DNA from: Polytrichum commune | Lineage: Eukaryota; Streptophyta; Polytrichopsida; Polytrichales; Polytrichaceae | Reading direction: 5' to 3' | NCBI GenBank assembly: GCA_950295325.1 | Contig: OX485808.1 | Location: forward strand, 26,990,527 to 27,054,526 | DNA: 64,000 nt | In this document: piece after piece, positions 47,051 through 59,619 of the stretch | Layout: each line of letters opens with the position of its first letter | How positions within the stretch are numbered: the first letter of the stretch is position 1 | Notes under the pieces: model-generated | Databases searched by the model: none | What the model saw: the letters and a program-made list of their open reading frames with translations, nothing else | Told to the model about the DNA's origin: nothing | Position numbers and translations under genes: made by a program

Positions 47051-50000
47051 ATGATGAAGGATAGAGACCTTGTTACAATGCGAATAAGATTTCACAATAT
47101 GGCGTGGACCTTACGCTCGACATTTTTTATTATGGTCATTCTTGTGGTGACATTGCTGATGGTTGATTGCTACAAATGGCATCGATTCACGCTTTCGTGG
47201 TATTCAACTCCATCTATAGAAGTTCTGGTTTCGGGGGCTGATGTGGCAGCAGCGACTGCCAAAAACTTCACAAATGGTGAGTGCCTTGCATTTGTGCCTG
47301 AAAATAGTTGAAGTTTTGAACATTGCTTGACTAACTTTCACTAAGTGGGAGTAAATTTTTTTCAGTTGGCTTCAAATTGTAGTCAGTTGTTCATGTAGGT
47401 CTGCAACAATATGCACGATGTATTTGACAAACAAATCAATATTTCTAGATGATATAAAGAAATCGAAATTTTATGGGATCACTGCGAATTTGAACGCGTA
47501 ATTCCTTTGTTGTGAGCAAAGCCAGTAAGCTCTTCATCCATACAGCAGTCAAGCGATTTAGTAGATGTTTCATTTTCATCTGCTTCTCACCGAACAAAAT
47601 CAACAGCAGATGCAATACTAAGCGCATCTGGAATATTTTTGAGTGCAGGTTCTTCTCAACCTTGTATGACAACAGAAAATGTCGACAGACAGTCAACAGA
47701 CGTTCCCCCACTTGCACCGAAAACGTCGTTGATGGGATTCAGTGATCCGGTTAGTCAATTCTGCGTTAAATTTTAAAGTGGATTTGTTACATTTAGGCAT
47801 ACTGAAAGCTTTCTGGAACGGTTCTCTTCACATGTGGAAGCTTAGAAATGAGTTTTCTGTAGCCCTGTCACTAATACTGAAACATTATATTATGAGGAAT
47901 CCTAAGAATGAGGCAAATAGGTGTCATTGACTCTCCAACGCAATCCACATCGTTTTGTAATTACTTCCTCACTTTCTTTGCTCTTTATGATGTCTTGGTC
48001 CTGTTGTGATGCCCTCAAATTCCAACCATGTTTGAGACGAATCAAAGTAGTTGCGTATTGGGGGCTCTTGGAAGATGCTCACAACGGTAAAGTGGTGCAG
48101 CTTGCAGGATCGCCAGTTACAAGTGTCCAGAAGATAGAAGCAGGTCTTCAGCATGCCAGACTGAATGTAAGAAAAGCATTTGCGTTAGGGAACAGAAAGA
48201 TGGAAGTATCTCCAAAGAACTTATTAGAGGGCGAGCCAAGTGGAGATGTCTACATAAATGCTGTCACATTTCGTCAGTAAGTGCCTCATATTAAGTGATG
48301 TAGGTTCTGGAATTTAACATTGATCGCTGTGACCTACATAACCAATCCCAACAATTTCGCACACAGATTTTGTGTTTCTTTTAGTTTCAAATTTGTGCTT
48401 GCACAACTCGTGAGCAACCTCTGTGTGAATTGTACTAAGAAATTAACATTGGCATATAGGAGTTATATGGAGATGGAGAAGAGATTCAAGATATTTGCAT
48501 ATCCGGAGGGAGAGGACCCATTGGTACACAATGCCCCATGCAAAGAAATTTATGCAGTTGAGGGCCGATTCATCCAAGAGTTACAAGGGGACAACCCCTT
48601 TGTAACCACAGATCCAGAGGAGGCCCATTTGTTTTTCATGCCATTTAGTGTATCTATGATGGTTGCTTACCTGTACGATACAAGCTCAAAAGACTGGTTA
48701 AGAGACATAATCCCCCTCCAAGACTTTGTCAATGACTACATTGACGTGATTGCCCACAAGTATCGGTATTGGAATCGAAGCCGTGGTATGGACCACTTTA
48801 TGTTATCTTGTCATGATTGGGTAAGTTTCTGTTGCTCTTTTCTGCATAGAGCTGTATAGTCAAACTAAGAAGGCAAAGTTTAACTACTATCAGTTCCCTA
48901 ACTAGGATCGGCTTTCTTAACCTTGCCACCATTTGGCTCTGAACGTTCTTTGTGACCAAATCTTCCATCAGATTTTCAAAAGGATCGCATTGTACCTCAC
49001 AATGCGAGAAGTAAAATTTTGCCAGAAGAATACTGACATGAGCTAGTATGTGAAACTTCCTGGTTATTATAGTGCAAAGTGCTCATTTACATCATCACCT
49101 TTTTTTTCTGTGATATTTTCAATCCAAGTATCACTTTGGATATGTTACGAAACTCTTTTGTTACTGCCTTGGTTCTTATTATAAAGCATTGCAGCTCCCT
49201 CAACTACGTATTAATGCTCTGGTTTTGCCTCTCTCAACGTCAGAAGAACGTTTATTTCTGTGAAAATTGATGATTAACTCGACTGCACATGGTGAAGTTT
49301 TTTTTGATGTAACGTTTGGTATGAACCAAGAAGGGTGTCGGATGTCCCAGTCTGGCGGTGAGGCGTATTAGGATTCGGGAGTCCGCACTTCACCGCCATT
49401 GTTCCTGGAGTAATCATAATTAATTGTGGTCTTCATGCGCGTGTAGGGTCCGGCAATGACACTATCAAACCATGACCTGGAGAGACATAGTATTCGAGTA
49501 CTTTGTAATGCAAACACTTCAGAAGGGTATGTTCCATACAAAGATGTCAGTCTACCTGAGATCCATTTACCAGGAGGTCATATGCCTGCTGCGCTTGGCG
49601 GTCCCCCAGTGGACAATCGGCCGCACTTGGCATTCTTTGCAGGTGGTGATCATGGTCCGGTGCGGCCTCAGTTGTTCAAATATTGGGAGGGAAAAGATCA
49701 GGACGTAATTGTATATAAACAGCTGCCAAAGGAGCTCAACTATCAAGACCTAATGAAAAACAGCAGGTCAGTTCCCTTAGGGCTACTACGCGTAATCACG
49801 TTACTCAGCTCTTGCCTTCAACAGGTAGGGATTACCGAGCAGATAGAAATATTTTTGTGAGGGTTAGGGTTTAGTTTGACAGGCAGATTGCCACGTGCGA
49901 TTGTCATGCGTACCCTCTGTGCAGATATTAGCTTTGGACAAGCATGGATACTTCTTTTTATTCGAGTCGACGGATAATGGGAGTAAATTTGTGCACAGAA

Positions 50001-50648
50001 ACCTGACTTAGGCGGTCACTGGTATTTGGTCATCATGGCAGGTTTTGTCTATGTCCCGGTGGGTACGAGGTTAACAGCCCTCGAATTGTAGAAGCCATTT
50101 ACAACGATTGTATACCTGTAGTTCTTGCGGACGCATTTGTGCTACCGTTCAGTGACGTGCTAAACTGGAGCGCATTTTCGCTCCATATCAAAGAGAGTGA
50201 CATCCCCAAGCTTAAACAAATTTTGCAGTCCATCCCCATGGATATATGCATATCCATGCAGGTACACCTGATCTTTTGTTTCCTTTAGCATGCTTATCCG
50301 AGACCTAGACTTACTGGACATTATGAGAGAATTAGTGATGATTGTCAAAACATCTACAATTGTTAACATTAGCTCCTCGTATTTGTAAACGTCTGGTCAT
50401 TTCACGGTTTGTACGGTTCCTGTCCAGAAAATTTGCACCTCACCTTTAGGTCAGTGTCGACACAGATACCAGATTATGGACTTCGGCTCTCAGACGTGTA
50501 CATTTTTGTTTTGGGCGTGCAGGAAAAGGTGAAACAAGTTCAACATCATTTTTTGCTGAATCAACCGATAAAACGTTATGATGCCTTCCACATGATTCTC
50601 CACTCTGTATGGTTGAGGCGTTTGAATATCCGCCTAAATTCAATGTAG
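47051..50648 (+). CDS. GT47 exostosin-family glycosyltransferase (At5g03795-like clade)
   Basis: Seven exons: 47051-47276, 47649-47749, about 48101-48276, 48460-48820, 49447-49766, 50042-50261 and 50523-50648, giving about 509 residues. It is a predicted type II Golgi protein: residues about 22-40 ([19 protein letters not shown]) form the anchor, followed by a variable stem. The catalytic region starts at [20 protein letters not shown] and runs through [94 protein letters not shown] and the C-terminal [20 protein letters not shown]. These match the plant GT47 clade of uncharacterised At5g03795/At3g07620-type enzymes, not IRX10. The acceptor polysaccharide is unknown. The start of exon 3 is uncertain (47921 is also in phase); the other junctions are firm. 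There is a telomere-like AGGGTTAGGGTTTAG at about 49860 inside an intron. Confidence 0.9.
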
Positions 50649-52814
50649 TTCGTGTGCAATACCATCTTTAGTTTTAGAACCCATCATCTTCGTCCTTGTG
50701 ACACGTCCACTTTTAAAAATGAAAAGATGTGTGCATCATGAATCATTTTTCCAATTTTTGAGCAATTCATTTGCAATCATCTTTATAGCCTTTTCGAAGC
50801 TTGGTCATGTCCAATTTCTTTCTGCTTCTGGGAGATTTGAGATTATCTCTTGCGATGTGCCCCCGGGACTCTTTATGAAAGGAACGAGGTTTTGTGGGTC
50901 TAATTTTGTAGTTTCACTAAATGGTTTGTTCTACACTGTATTTTGGAAGTTCATTTCACGTTACTTGTTGGCCTACGTGTTTATGGCGAGCCCAGTAACT
51001 CAATAGACCCGACCTTTTCACTTGAATGCTCGAAGAGACTACACATTCGTTAAAGCATCAAGGGATTGAAATCCTGAATTGACCATTTGATTTCGGAATA
51101 CGTGAAACCAGTTCGGAAATTGCCCTTGCTTGCGTTTAGAAGTAATGGGTCATCTGAAGCAACTGGAACAGGTTCAGAACTAGACTATTAAAGGTTTGAG
51201 CGTTTGCAAGTATCTCTTGCTAGTCAAATTTGTGACGTCACGAGGTTTGCACTGATGAAAGGGCTAGAAAACTGAAGCAAAGTGGACGGCGAAAGGACAC
51301 TTGGGGATCCTTGTAACTTGCTGGTAAACCGTGAGAACCGAAAGGTCGCACCAAGGCATTGTCGCTTGGATGACAAAAGAAGTATTCTGAGAGGTGAATA
51401 CCACCCCCTCCTGTAATATTTCTGCATCTGTTGCTTGATGCAATTGTGAAAGCAATTAGATCAGTTTGAGAAAAAAATTCCAGCTAAAAGTTGGGGACTT
51501 CTAGTTTACCGGTGCATATTAAACACAGAATATCGATTTCATGCTGGAAATTATTTTCGTGGAGAGCGGCCAAAGGTAATATACATTTTCGGTCCGTGTA
51601 GAGTTGATGATGAAGAGGCACACTGTTCTGAATTAGTGTCTTTCAACAATTCTCAATATGTGATCATAGCAATCACGTGATTAGTGTATTCAAGTTCCGT
51701 ATGTAATATGTTACTGAAATGAATAGGATTACCCTTTAATTAATTACCATCACCTCAAATAGATTTTGCAAATTCAATCAGCTTATGAGGATACACTTCC
51801 CTTTTTTGACAAAATGTCCTTGATGTTCGAATTCTCAACTCCCTCTGTACATGAGCGCAACATGAGCAACATGAGCGCCGATGAAATTCATAAAGGTTAT
51901 TCCAGTTATGACGTTATCAACGGTTGTATTCTTGCTCTGTACTTACTGACACACTTGTACTTCTTCACGAAGGGCTACTACATCTGAAGAAACGGACGCA
52001 GCCTGTTGATTTATAGAACTTAAGAGCCTGAAACTTGGCGTACATCATTTCCTGCATGTCCCTTCGGAAAGTAATAATTCGAGGGGCAAGCCTGATAGAA
52101 CTGTGAAGTACTCAGTTCCAGGATTATGTGTGCATGGAGCACTAAGATTTTGAAGACCAATGCTTAGGAGGTGCATTCATGTTCAGACTCTGTAAGGTAA
52201 ATTCACTGCTTCCTGGAAACCCAGCATTGAGCCTTGTACTTCAGAGCATATTCACGACCTCTGAATTTGGGTCTCTGGTATATTCGAAGTATGAATATCA
52301 TCAACATCGCTGCGTTTACAATCTGATGATGTGCCACTTCCTGACTGGACTATCTGCATGGTCATGACAGGGAGGTGGCATACGTGTCAGGCTGATTTGA
52401 AATTCTTCGTGAGGCACCTCGGAATGTATTACAAGAATGCGAAAGCCCAAGAGCTTTGTATGGACAGGGGAGCCGTTTTAACCAGCTTCAGTAACGAATT
52501 CCTGCTTGTTATCGAGATTCGTCGAAGGAGTTGCGATCAACCCAATTTGTCAATCAAGTATACAATCCTCACCAATTGCGAAGTCTTGGAAAAATGAATG
52601 TCATCTTTATGTTTACTGAGGAGGATCTTGAATCGTATGTTTCCTTCCATGAAGCCATCATCAACTGCAACCCTGAGCCTGGCCCTTACTTAGATGTGTT
52701 CATTCTTGACGTTTGCAAAAGCATGTGGAAAGCACAGGCTCTTGTGTTTGAGCACCTTTATCCGCATACAATGTAGCCATAGTCACTATTATCAAATAAC
52801 GGGATACTCTCAGT
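50649..52814. other. Region without a recognised gene
   Basis: Several ATG-started short frames (51796-51987, 52594-52776) lack known domains. Some could be upstream exons of the gag-like gene at 52815, but no splice model is compelling. Confidence 0.4.
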
Positions 52815-55493
52815 ATGATAAGTGATTTCTCAACGCTGGTCAATGAGTCGAGCTGCTGGAAGCCAATGCGGTCGTGGACAGCAGGGAATATGTCTCGTAG
52901 ATACCACCCACTCAAGGAGAAGGGCCAACAGAGCCATATTGCTGCTGCTGCTTCCACAAGCAACAGGATTAGTGGAAAGACATATGCATTAAGCTTTCAA
53001 CTACGGTCTCTCTTCAAAGCTTGCATCAAGGCCGTGTTTCACGAACCTGCCCTAGGTGACATTATCATTTTCCCTTTCTTTGGAGAAGAGAACCCAAAAG
53101 TGGCTGCGAAATGGATCTCAAGTTTTGTCAAGTGGGCTTTATCAGAGAAACTAAATGCGGAGCAGCAGCATTTGTGTGCATCTGCTGCCTTGTTTGGTTC
53201 TGCCTCCAACTGGTGCACGAAGATGCACCTCGAGCGGGCGACGTGGGAGGAGTTCTACTTCCTCTTCAGGGAGAAATACGTAAACAAGATACTCGAATGG
53301 CCAGGTATTCTTCTGCTGCAGAATGATTTGGATTTGCCAATTTTAAAGTTCAGGAAGCCAAAAGACTTATGGGACTAGAAGTACATCAAGGTGGGGTCAA
53401 AGAGGCCAATTCCCTGGAGTAACGGAGTGTAGTGGCCTCTAATGATCCAGCTGGAACAAAGACTGGAGACTACCTAGCGGTACATTTTGAAACAGGAAAG
53501 GAAATCCATCTCTAATGGAGTTGTAGAGGAGACATCTCAACACAAAATGTGATCAACTATATTATAAGAGAAAAAATGGCATGAGATGTTATCTCTAAGG
53601 ATTTGGAATAGTCAGTCACCAGCCAATTTCAGTGGCGAGTCTATGGTTTGAGGTGCAGTAAGCAACAATGGTTTTGCGTTCGGGTGGTGACAAGGGTTGC
53701 TTGAAGTACGCTTCAAATTCATAGTTGAGAAAGTCCTCGAGGTAGTCTAGTCTAGAATTGGGGTTCGATGGTCTGTTCCATAAGGTTTTGGTTGATCACC
53801 AAGCAGCCCATGTGAAATGTTCTGCTATGGTAGACTTTGTATCTATTGCATAATGGTGTTCTGACAAATTCTTGTAATACTCGGTGAAGCCTTGTGAGGA
53901 AAACAACCAGTATATTTTATTTAAGTTTCTATAGATTCACTTATGGGAGGCTCGAGCAGAATAGTGGTGTCTCCTGTAAATATATGTATTATCCGGTTGC
54001 CAGCAATTTTACTCGTAAATATCTTCTGAAATTTATAATTCCATCATCTACTTGTCATTAACTTGGAGCTTGTCCCACAGGATCGCATTTATATCCTTAT
54101 TTTTTATACTGCAATGGCGAGATAAAGGACGATGGCACAGGACAAGCTGCAATCCAAGCAGTGCTAACAACCCCATCCCTTGAACATGACTTTGGTCATT
54201 TGAGCAGGAGGCTTGACTTTGAAGAACACTTCAAAATTTTGGTGGAGTTTGAGGCTCTCTCCGAGGGACTCCGAGTTGCACAGCAATATGGAGTAAAACA
54301 CATCCTGGCTTGGGGAATTTCCCGCAAAGTTCACGAACGTGTAAGTGACTATTCCTCCCCCATCCTTTGTAAGAGATGATTAACGTGGATGTAATTATAA
54401 TTTTTGGTTTTTCAGATTTACTGTTGCTTTCTAACACATTACTGCAGACCTCCAAATTCAACTGTGGTGAGGAATATTTCTCATGGAGATCAAAGGAGAG
54501 ACCAGAGAAATCCAAGTATATGTAGGTGACGTTCTGGTGTTATCAGGGTCGGGTTTCATGTAGGACCATTCACACATTACCCCCATGGCACCCACTTGAA
54601 TGTTGGGGGTTTTCATGTGAGCATTAATTTTACTTGCCCGTAATTATAGTGTGATCCACCTATGAATCCCAGTAGTTGCTCTACCCACCCTTTAGACTTA
54701 GACTTGCACGTGGCGGTTGAAGGCTTTTCCACCTTGAGTAAATTCATGACTCAAGGGAGGGTTGCAGTACATTCTTAACTCCACTTCATGGATAGGATTT
54801 TCTACTCCGCTATTTGAGAGACATAGAGACGATTTCCCATTACTTTGACCACATTTACGAAGCCTGAATAAAAACTGACCCTGAAAAGTTTCACACAATG
54901 GCCACGATCATCATCCACTGAATGACGTTGCATTACGGACTAGTTAAACAGGGAGAGGAGAGTGGATGACGAGCTGCGCGAGTCATCTAAGTTGTTTATT
55001 GGACATAACCATTCAGCTTGTAGACAAAATATGGGATTTGTGGATAATACTGCATCTCCCATGGATGAGACATTTTAACCGTCTTGGTCTTGGATGAGCA
55101 ATCTGCTATGGAATCTGAACATCATTCGTGTTTGCTTGGCAGGTGAGGAAAAGAGCATGGAGCTCTGCGCACAGAGCTCTCCACGAGGCCCTGCTCAAAT
55201 TGCAAGCACTTGTCAACCAGTTTGAAACGTTTGAAGTTCGGTATTGCGATTTAGAACAAAACCACTTGGTAGCAGAGGTTGCACACCAAACTATCACTAC
55301 AATCCTTGATGGCAAGGAAGCGGTCTGTTTGTACCCTCGATCAAAGTTCCACCAATCTCAATCTCCGGAAAGGAGCAAAACAACAATATGTCCGCAAGAC
55401 TTAGTAGCTGCGGACACTTGGGACACTGAAGAGATCCCTGGTCGACCTCAGACAAACCCACAAAGAAGTCAATGTGGCCTACTCCACCGCTGA
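52815..55493 (+). CDS. Putative gag-like plus RNase H-like gene (retroelement-derived)
   Basis: Proposed exons 52815-53304, 54081-54340 and 55143-55493 total 1101 nt (366 residues), with GT/AG junctions and consistent phases (1, then 0). Residues about 87-157 fit the Retrotrans_gag pattern: FFGEENPKVAAKW, then LFGSASNWCTKMHLERATWE with following F and Y (W100, G128, A130, W133, W144, F147, F151, Y155). Residues about 165-305 fit an RNase H-like fold of the RVT_3 kind: EFEALSEGLRVAQQYGVKHI, a C-terminal FETFEVRYCDLEQNH then VAEVA. The usual catalytic DG is NG, the DS after the fourth strand is IS, and the last D is E, so nuclease activity is unlikely. No reverse transcriptase, protease or integrase was seen. 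Alternatives: a decayed Ty3-type element with chance phase agreement (gag alone stays open to 53378), or a domesticated host gene. The two domain matches are firm; the splicing is inferred. Confidence 0.55.
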
Positions 55494-58400
55494 CCAAACC
55501 CGAAATTTATCTACACTACGTTGTAGATTTGCCATCCCCTTACCTTGAGTGAGAAATTAGTGGGGCTCAATTGCTACCCCTGCGGCTCTGGGTCTCATCG
55601 CTCTCAAAGGGGCCTCCAAGGGTTTTGAATCCGGGCCTTCAAGCAAAAGCGAAAGCGTAGGCATCCACCAACCGAACGACACAACTCCAAGGTGAAAACG
55701 TCGCAACCCACTTTCATACTTCAACAAAAATAATCCTTTTATAACACCACACTACCATAATTACTTCGGTTACCTCTTACACGAGTACCTTGGATAGAGC
55801 CCGCCTCTAAAAGAAGGAAGCGGCTTGCGGGTGAAGAGTCTCTTCATTCATGCTTGCTCCATCTAGAGCCGACGTTTATATCTATCTATCTAGTTGACGA
55901 GTCGTTGCAGCCTATAATATTGTCATTGCTAACCAAAATGTGACAAGGTTGGAAGTAGCATGAATAATTCTCAAATGGTTTGGTTTGGTTTGGTTCACAA
56001 TGATTCCACTTTTTGTAGGTGTGAGGATAATATTCCACAACGTTAGTAAACCACTTGGCTTTCCCTTCCCCCTCCTCCCATGAGCTTGGTTATATCAAAT
56101 GAATATTTGACAAATACCCTACCCATTCCCTCTATAGGTTCTCAACTTTGTGAGCTCATCTATATCAAACACAATTTTAGATGCAAAAATTGTGAGATGA
56201 CATGAGTGGATAGAAAGTTGTCACCAAAGCATCTCAGGACTAAAAATAATCCTTGAAATGTGTGTTGATTCACAACATACATGGAATTGGTATAGCTTTC
56301 ACGACAATTTTTGAACTTGCAATTGACAACAAGCAATTGCAGGTTGCCCTATAAATGTCATTTCTCCAAAAGACCTTTCTTACATTTGTGGGGACACTAT
56401 CAGGTATGAATTGGTGTATAATCCAATATCCTCTCGTTATTTCATGGGTTAGGTATGGTATGTCTTTCAATTAATTGGCTAGTTATAAGAGGAGATGGGT
56501 GTTTGGGACTAAAAGATCCGAGGGTTTCTCACAAGCCTGAGTATTTAAAATTTTCAACCTCACCATCTAAATACTACTCGTTGATAACTACTCGAATAAA
56601 TGACACAACTTTGAGTTTTGCCAATACAACCACCCAGCAATGGTCATGAGTCTATGAGTCCTAGGCTAACTCCTTGGCTTGGCCTTTGTGTTTGTGAGGT
56701 ATTGTGGCTTTACTTGTTACTCATGGCAATGAACTTTCTGTCCTCAGATTTTGTTTACACCATGGGCAAAATTTGCTACATATGACCTAAAAGATTACAT
56801 CCACAAGAGATTTTATAGATTTGCATCTTGATTCTTTCACGTACTTGACCTTATTTTCACCCAACTTCCTTCAATCAAAGAACCTTGCAAAACGAATACA
56901 ATTTTTTTTATATGAACTAAATAAAGATGGAGTTTACAACAACAAATATCAATTTATTTGTTTTAGTCCCCAAAGCCATTTCAAGGCTTTGTAAATTTGC
57001 AAGTTTATGCATTGAACAATCAAAATGAATTGCAATCCAATGATATGGATATATGGCAAAGTACATCTTATTAAACTCATACTAAAGTAAAATTGCACAA
57101 CTAATTCTATATATTTGGGGTATGGGAGAGAAGAGCAATTCTACCATTCTTTGATCATTTCCATGATAGAAATGTGCATATCTAGAAGAAGAAGAAGAAC
57201 TCCGGTCTCCGGAGGAGGCCGGAGTGAATAAAGTGTCTGTTCTCCGTTCCTAAGCTCCAAAACAGTTAGCCATCAATGTTGACATGTTGAGCAGATGCCA
57301 CAAGAATTGTCTGGAACATTATACCGATTTGTGCAACGATCTAAGACAACACAAGCCCAAAGTAAATCTATCTACATCAATACCGGAGTCTCATGTAACA
57401 TTTTTTCACCTACTATTTGGCAACACATCATGGTTGGATTAAATACTCTAGTCACTCTAATTTTTGCATTTTCACACCGATAGCTTGGAAATATTTTGGT
57501 AGAAATCATGCAACATTGTAGAAAAGGGTGCAACCATCCCCCTAGTCAATACAAAAAATTGGCCCTCCAAACATGTTGGAACTATTTTATTCCACAATTG
57601 GACAAGTATGGAATAAAATGGCCTAACTACAATGTTCTCTCTAGTGCACCATATCCCAACAGTACTCCGCATATTCCATGACACACATATTTAGAAGACC
57701 TTAAGTCCACTCAAATGTGTTTCATTCTAAAACATACTCAAAGAAACTTCTCTATGGCTAATGTATTTTAAAGTAATTCTAGCATGTTTTATTTTTATTT
57801 TTATGATTTATGTAATAAATATTGGCCATTAGGTGGGCCCAACCAAGTGACAAGTGACAACAACCCATTCCTACCCAATCATGGCTATCAGCTAATGTAC
57901 TTTTCCCTTGGGGAGGTTACATAACATTACTCAACGATGTGGGCCCTTAGAATAGAACAGTGGGATGTTGGGAGCTCATGCCCCGATCGATCACACCAAC
58001 CTTTCTGTATGCTCCGAGCTGCGAATTTGTTGGGGATTCTGTTGAGAAATAGATGTTGGCCTGCCACACTTCACATTATTAAACCAAAGATGTCGACGGA
58101 GGGTGCCAGAAGTGACCAGTGTGATGAACTCCTCAGTGTTATGAATCTGAGCCTCCATGTGCAGCTTTTCGAGCATCGCATGTTGTATTATGAGGGCCCA
58201 CAAAACGAGAGTTGGACGTTGAATAATAATGTTATGTGTGCACATCATTGAAAAACTTTGTAAACAACGTTAGATCCGAATGCACGAGGTGGGTGTTTTC
58301 GAATGTGTGGTTCGATCGAATGGGCTTGGGGTGAGAGGGCACAATCTCTTCCCCATGGAAATTATGTGACCGAATCCGCATATATGACAATTGTGGAACG

Positions 58401-59280
58401 GAATACCCCGACTCCACAATTGATTGCACCAGATGCAACTCACAAAGCACTCCACAATTTTCAGCGGACATGTAAATCGAAAGGCAACACTCAACCTAGA
58501 AGTATTTGCAAGTGACGAGCAATCTTGATGACAAAGTAACTTATCTTTGAATCCAATGTCAGTTGGTCGTCCACTAAGCTCCAACAATCTCTAGACAGAA
58601 CAGCAATCACGAGCGTATGACGCATCCGTCGCACTCCTTTGGATCTGCGAGACCACAAAAGGCACCATCTCCTTTATTATCTCAATCAAGGTCTCTTAGA
58701 CGTGTTTGGGATTTGCTTAGACTGTTGACGTAGCTAGCTCAATCTCTTCAAACTTCGTGCATGTTTCAAATTGGGTCGTCTCTCTCTGTCTCTCTCTCTC
58801 TGTCGTCGCCGCTTATATTGGTTATTTAGTGGCCGTGGCGCCTTGAATTTTAATCTTCCTCTAAGCGTTTTACTAAAGGGCTCCTAATTTGGTGTCATTT
58901 CTATTCACAACACGTCCTGGGTTTACCTATGAGACAAGGTTGTGACAAAGGGCGAAGCGTCTTGCATTTCAATCCACAAAATACAGTCCAGCAAAATGTT
59001 GTAGCTTAAATTCACCACCCACAGGTGAAAGTAGCCCGCTGGACGAGGAGATCCTGCATCTAAGCTTGCTTCCTCAGAAAACCGACATTTCTATCCATCC
59101 TATCTTGGAGTAGATTAAGAGAAGCAGCTTTATGGTTCAATTTTACGAACGAGGCTTTTTTTGGCTATGGAAGTAGCCTTGCAAACCTGTCAATTGTTTC
59201 AGAAATAATTTGTAGAAATCAATCAAGAAATCTTTCTATCTCTCTCTCTCTCACTCTCTCACTCTCTCTCACTCCCCGAA
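55494..59280. other. Intergenic, no gene recognised
   Basis: AT-rich with CT-rich stretches (58777-58803, 59237-59276). An ATG-started frame of 104 codons at 57937-58251 has no known domain. Frames at 57295-57681 look like fragments of unrelated sequence. No tRNA gene was seen. Confidence 0.45.
59237..59276 (+). repeat. CT microsatellite
   Basis: A run of CT and CACTCT units directly upstream of the ATG at 59281. CT-rich leaders are common in plant 5' UTRs, so it may belong to a transcript starting here. Confidence 0.8.
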
Positions 59281-59382
59281 ATGGATTCGCTGTCGTCTCT
59301 TTGGCCGTATTTAACCATTCCACTCCTGGTTGTCGAGGCCCGCCCCTCATCAGGGTCTACATCCACATCGTTGTCTGCCCCT
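59281..59382 (+). CDS. Possible first exon, unknown protein
   Basis: An ATG follows the CT-rich leader and opens a 34-codon stretch (MDSLSSLWPYLTIPLLVVEA and so on) with a hydrophobic, signal-like start. It ends at a consensus-like donor (CCT then GTGAGT). A phase-compatible acceptor lies at about 59495 (TACCAG) and would continue into an open frame to a GTAAGC donor near 59619. Neither segment matches a family I know. It could be a small secreted protein gene or chance. Confidence 0.25.
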
Positions 59383-59619
59383 GTGAGTAGTCTATATTAC
59401 TTTCCTCTCTACCTCAACCACTTCTGGTATAGCTTGAGTGAGAATGTCGTGAAGAGTTTCCATACCTTTTTAGGTAGAAGACCTTGGGGTACCAGGTTCT
59501 TCATCATTGTGAGGCTGTACTCGTTCGTTCAGTTCTGCCATATCCTTTGAATCTCATGGAACTGGGGCATTCAGCTGTATCACACGGCACATCATCCTAT
59601 CCGCTCAGCTCCACTCAAG

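Noticed and set aside
52815-55493. Intact Ty3/Gypsy retrotransposon
   Set aside because: No LTRs, reverse transcriptase, protease or integrase were seen, and the sequence between the gag-like and RNase H-like parts is non-coding.
54081-55493. RBR-type E3 ligase (plant RBR proteins can carry an RNase H-like domain)
   Set aside because: No RING or IBR cysteine pattern follows within the exon or in the sequence downstream that I could read.
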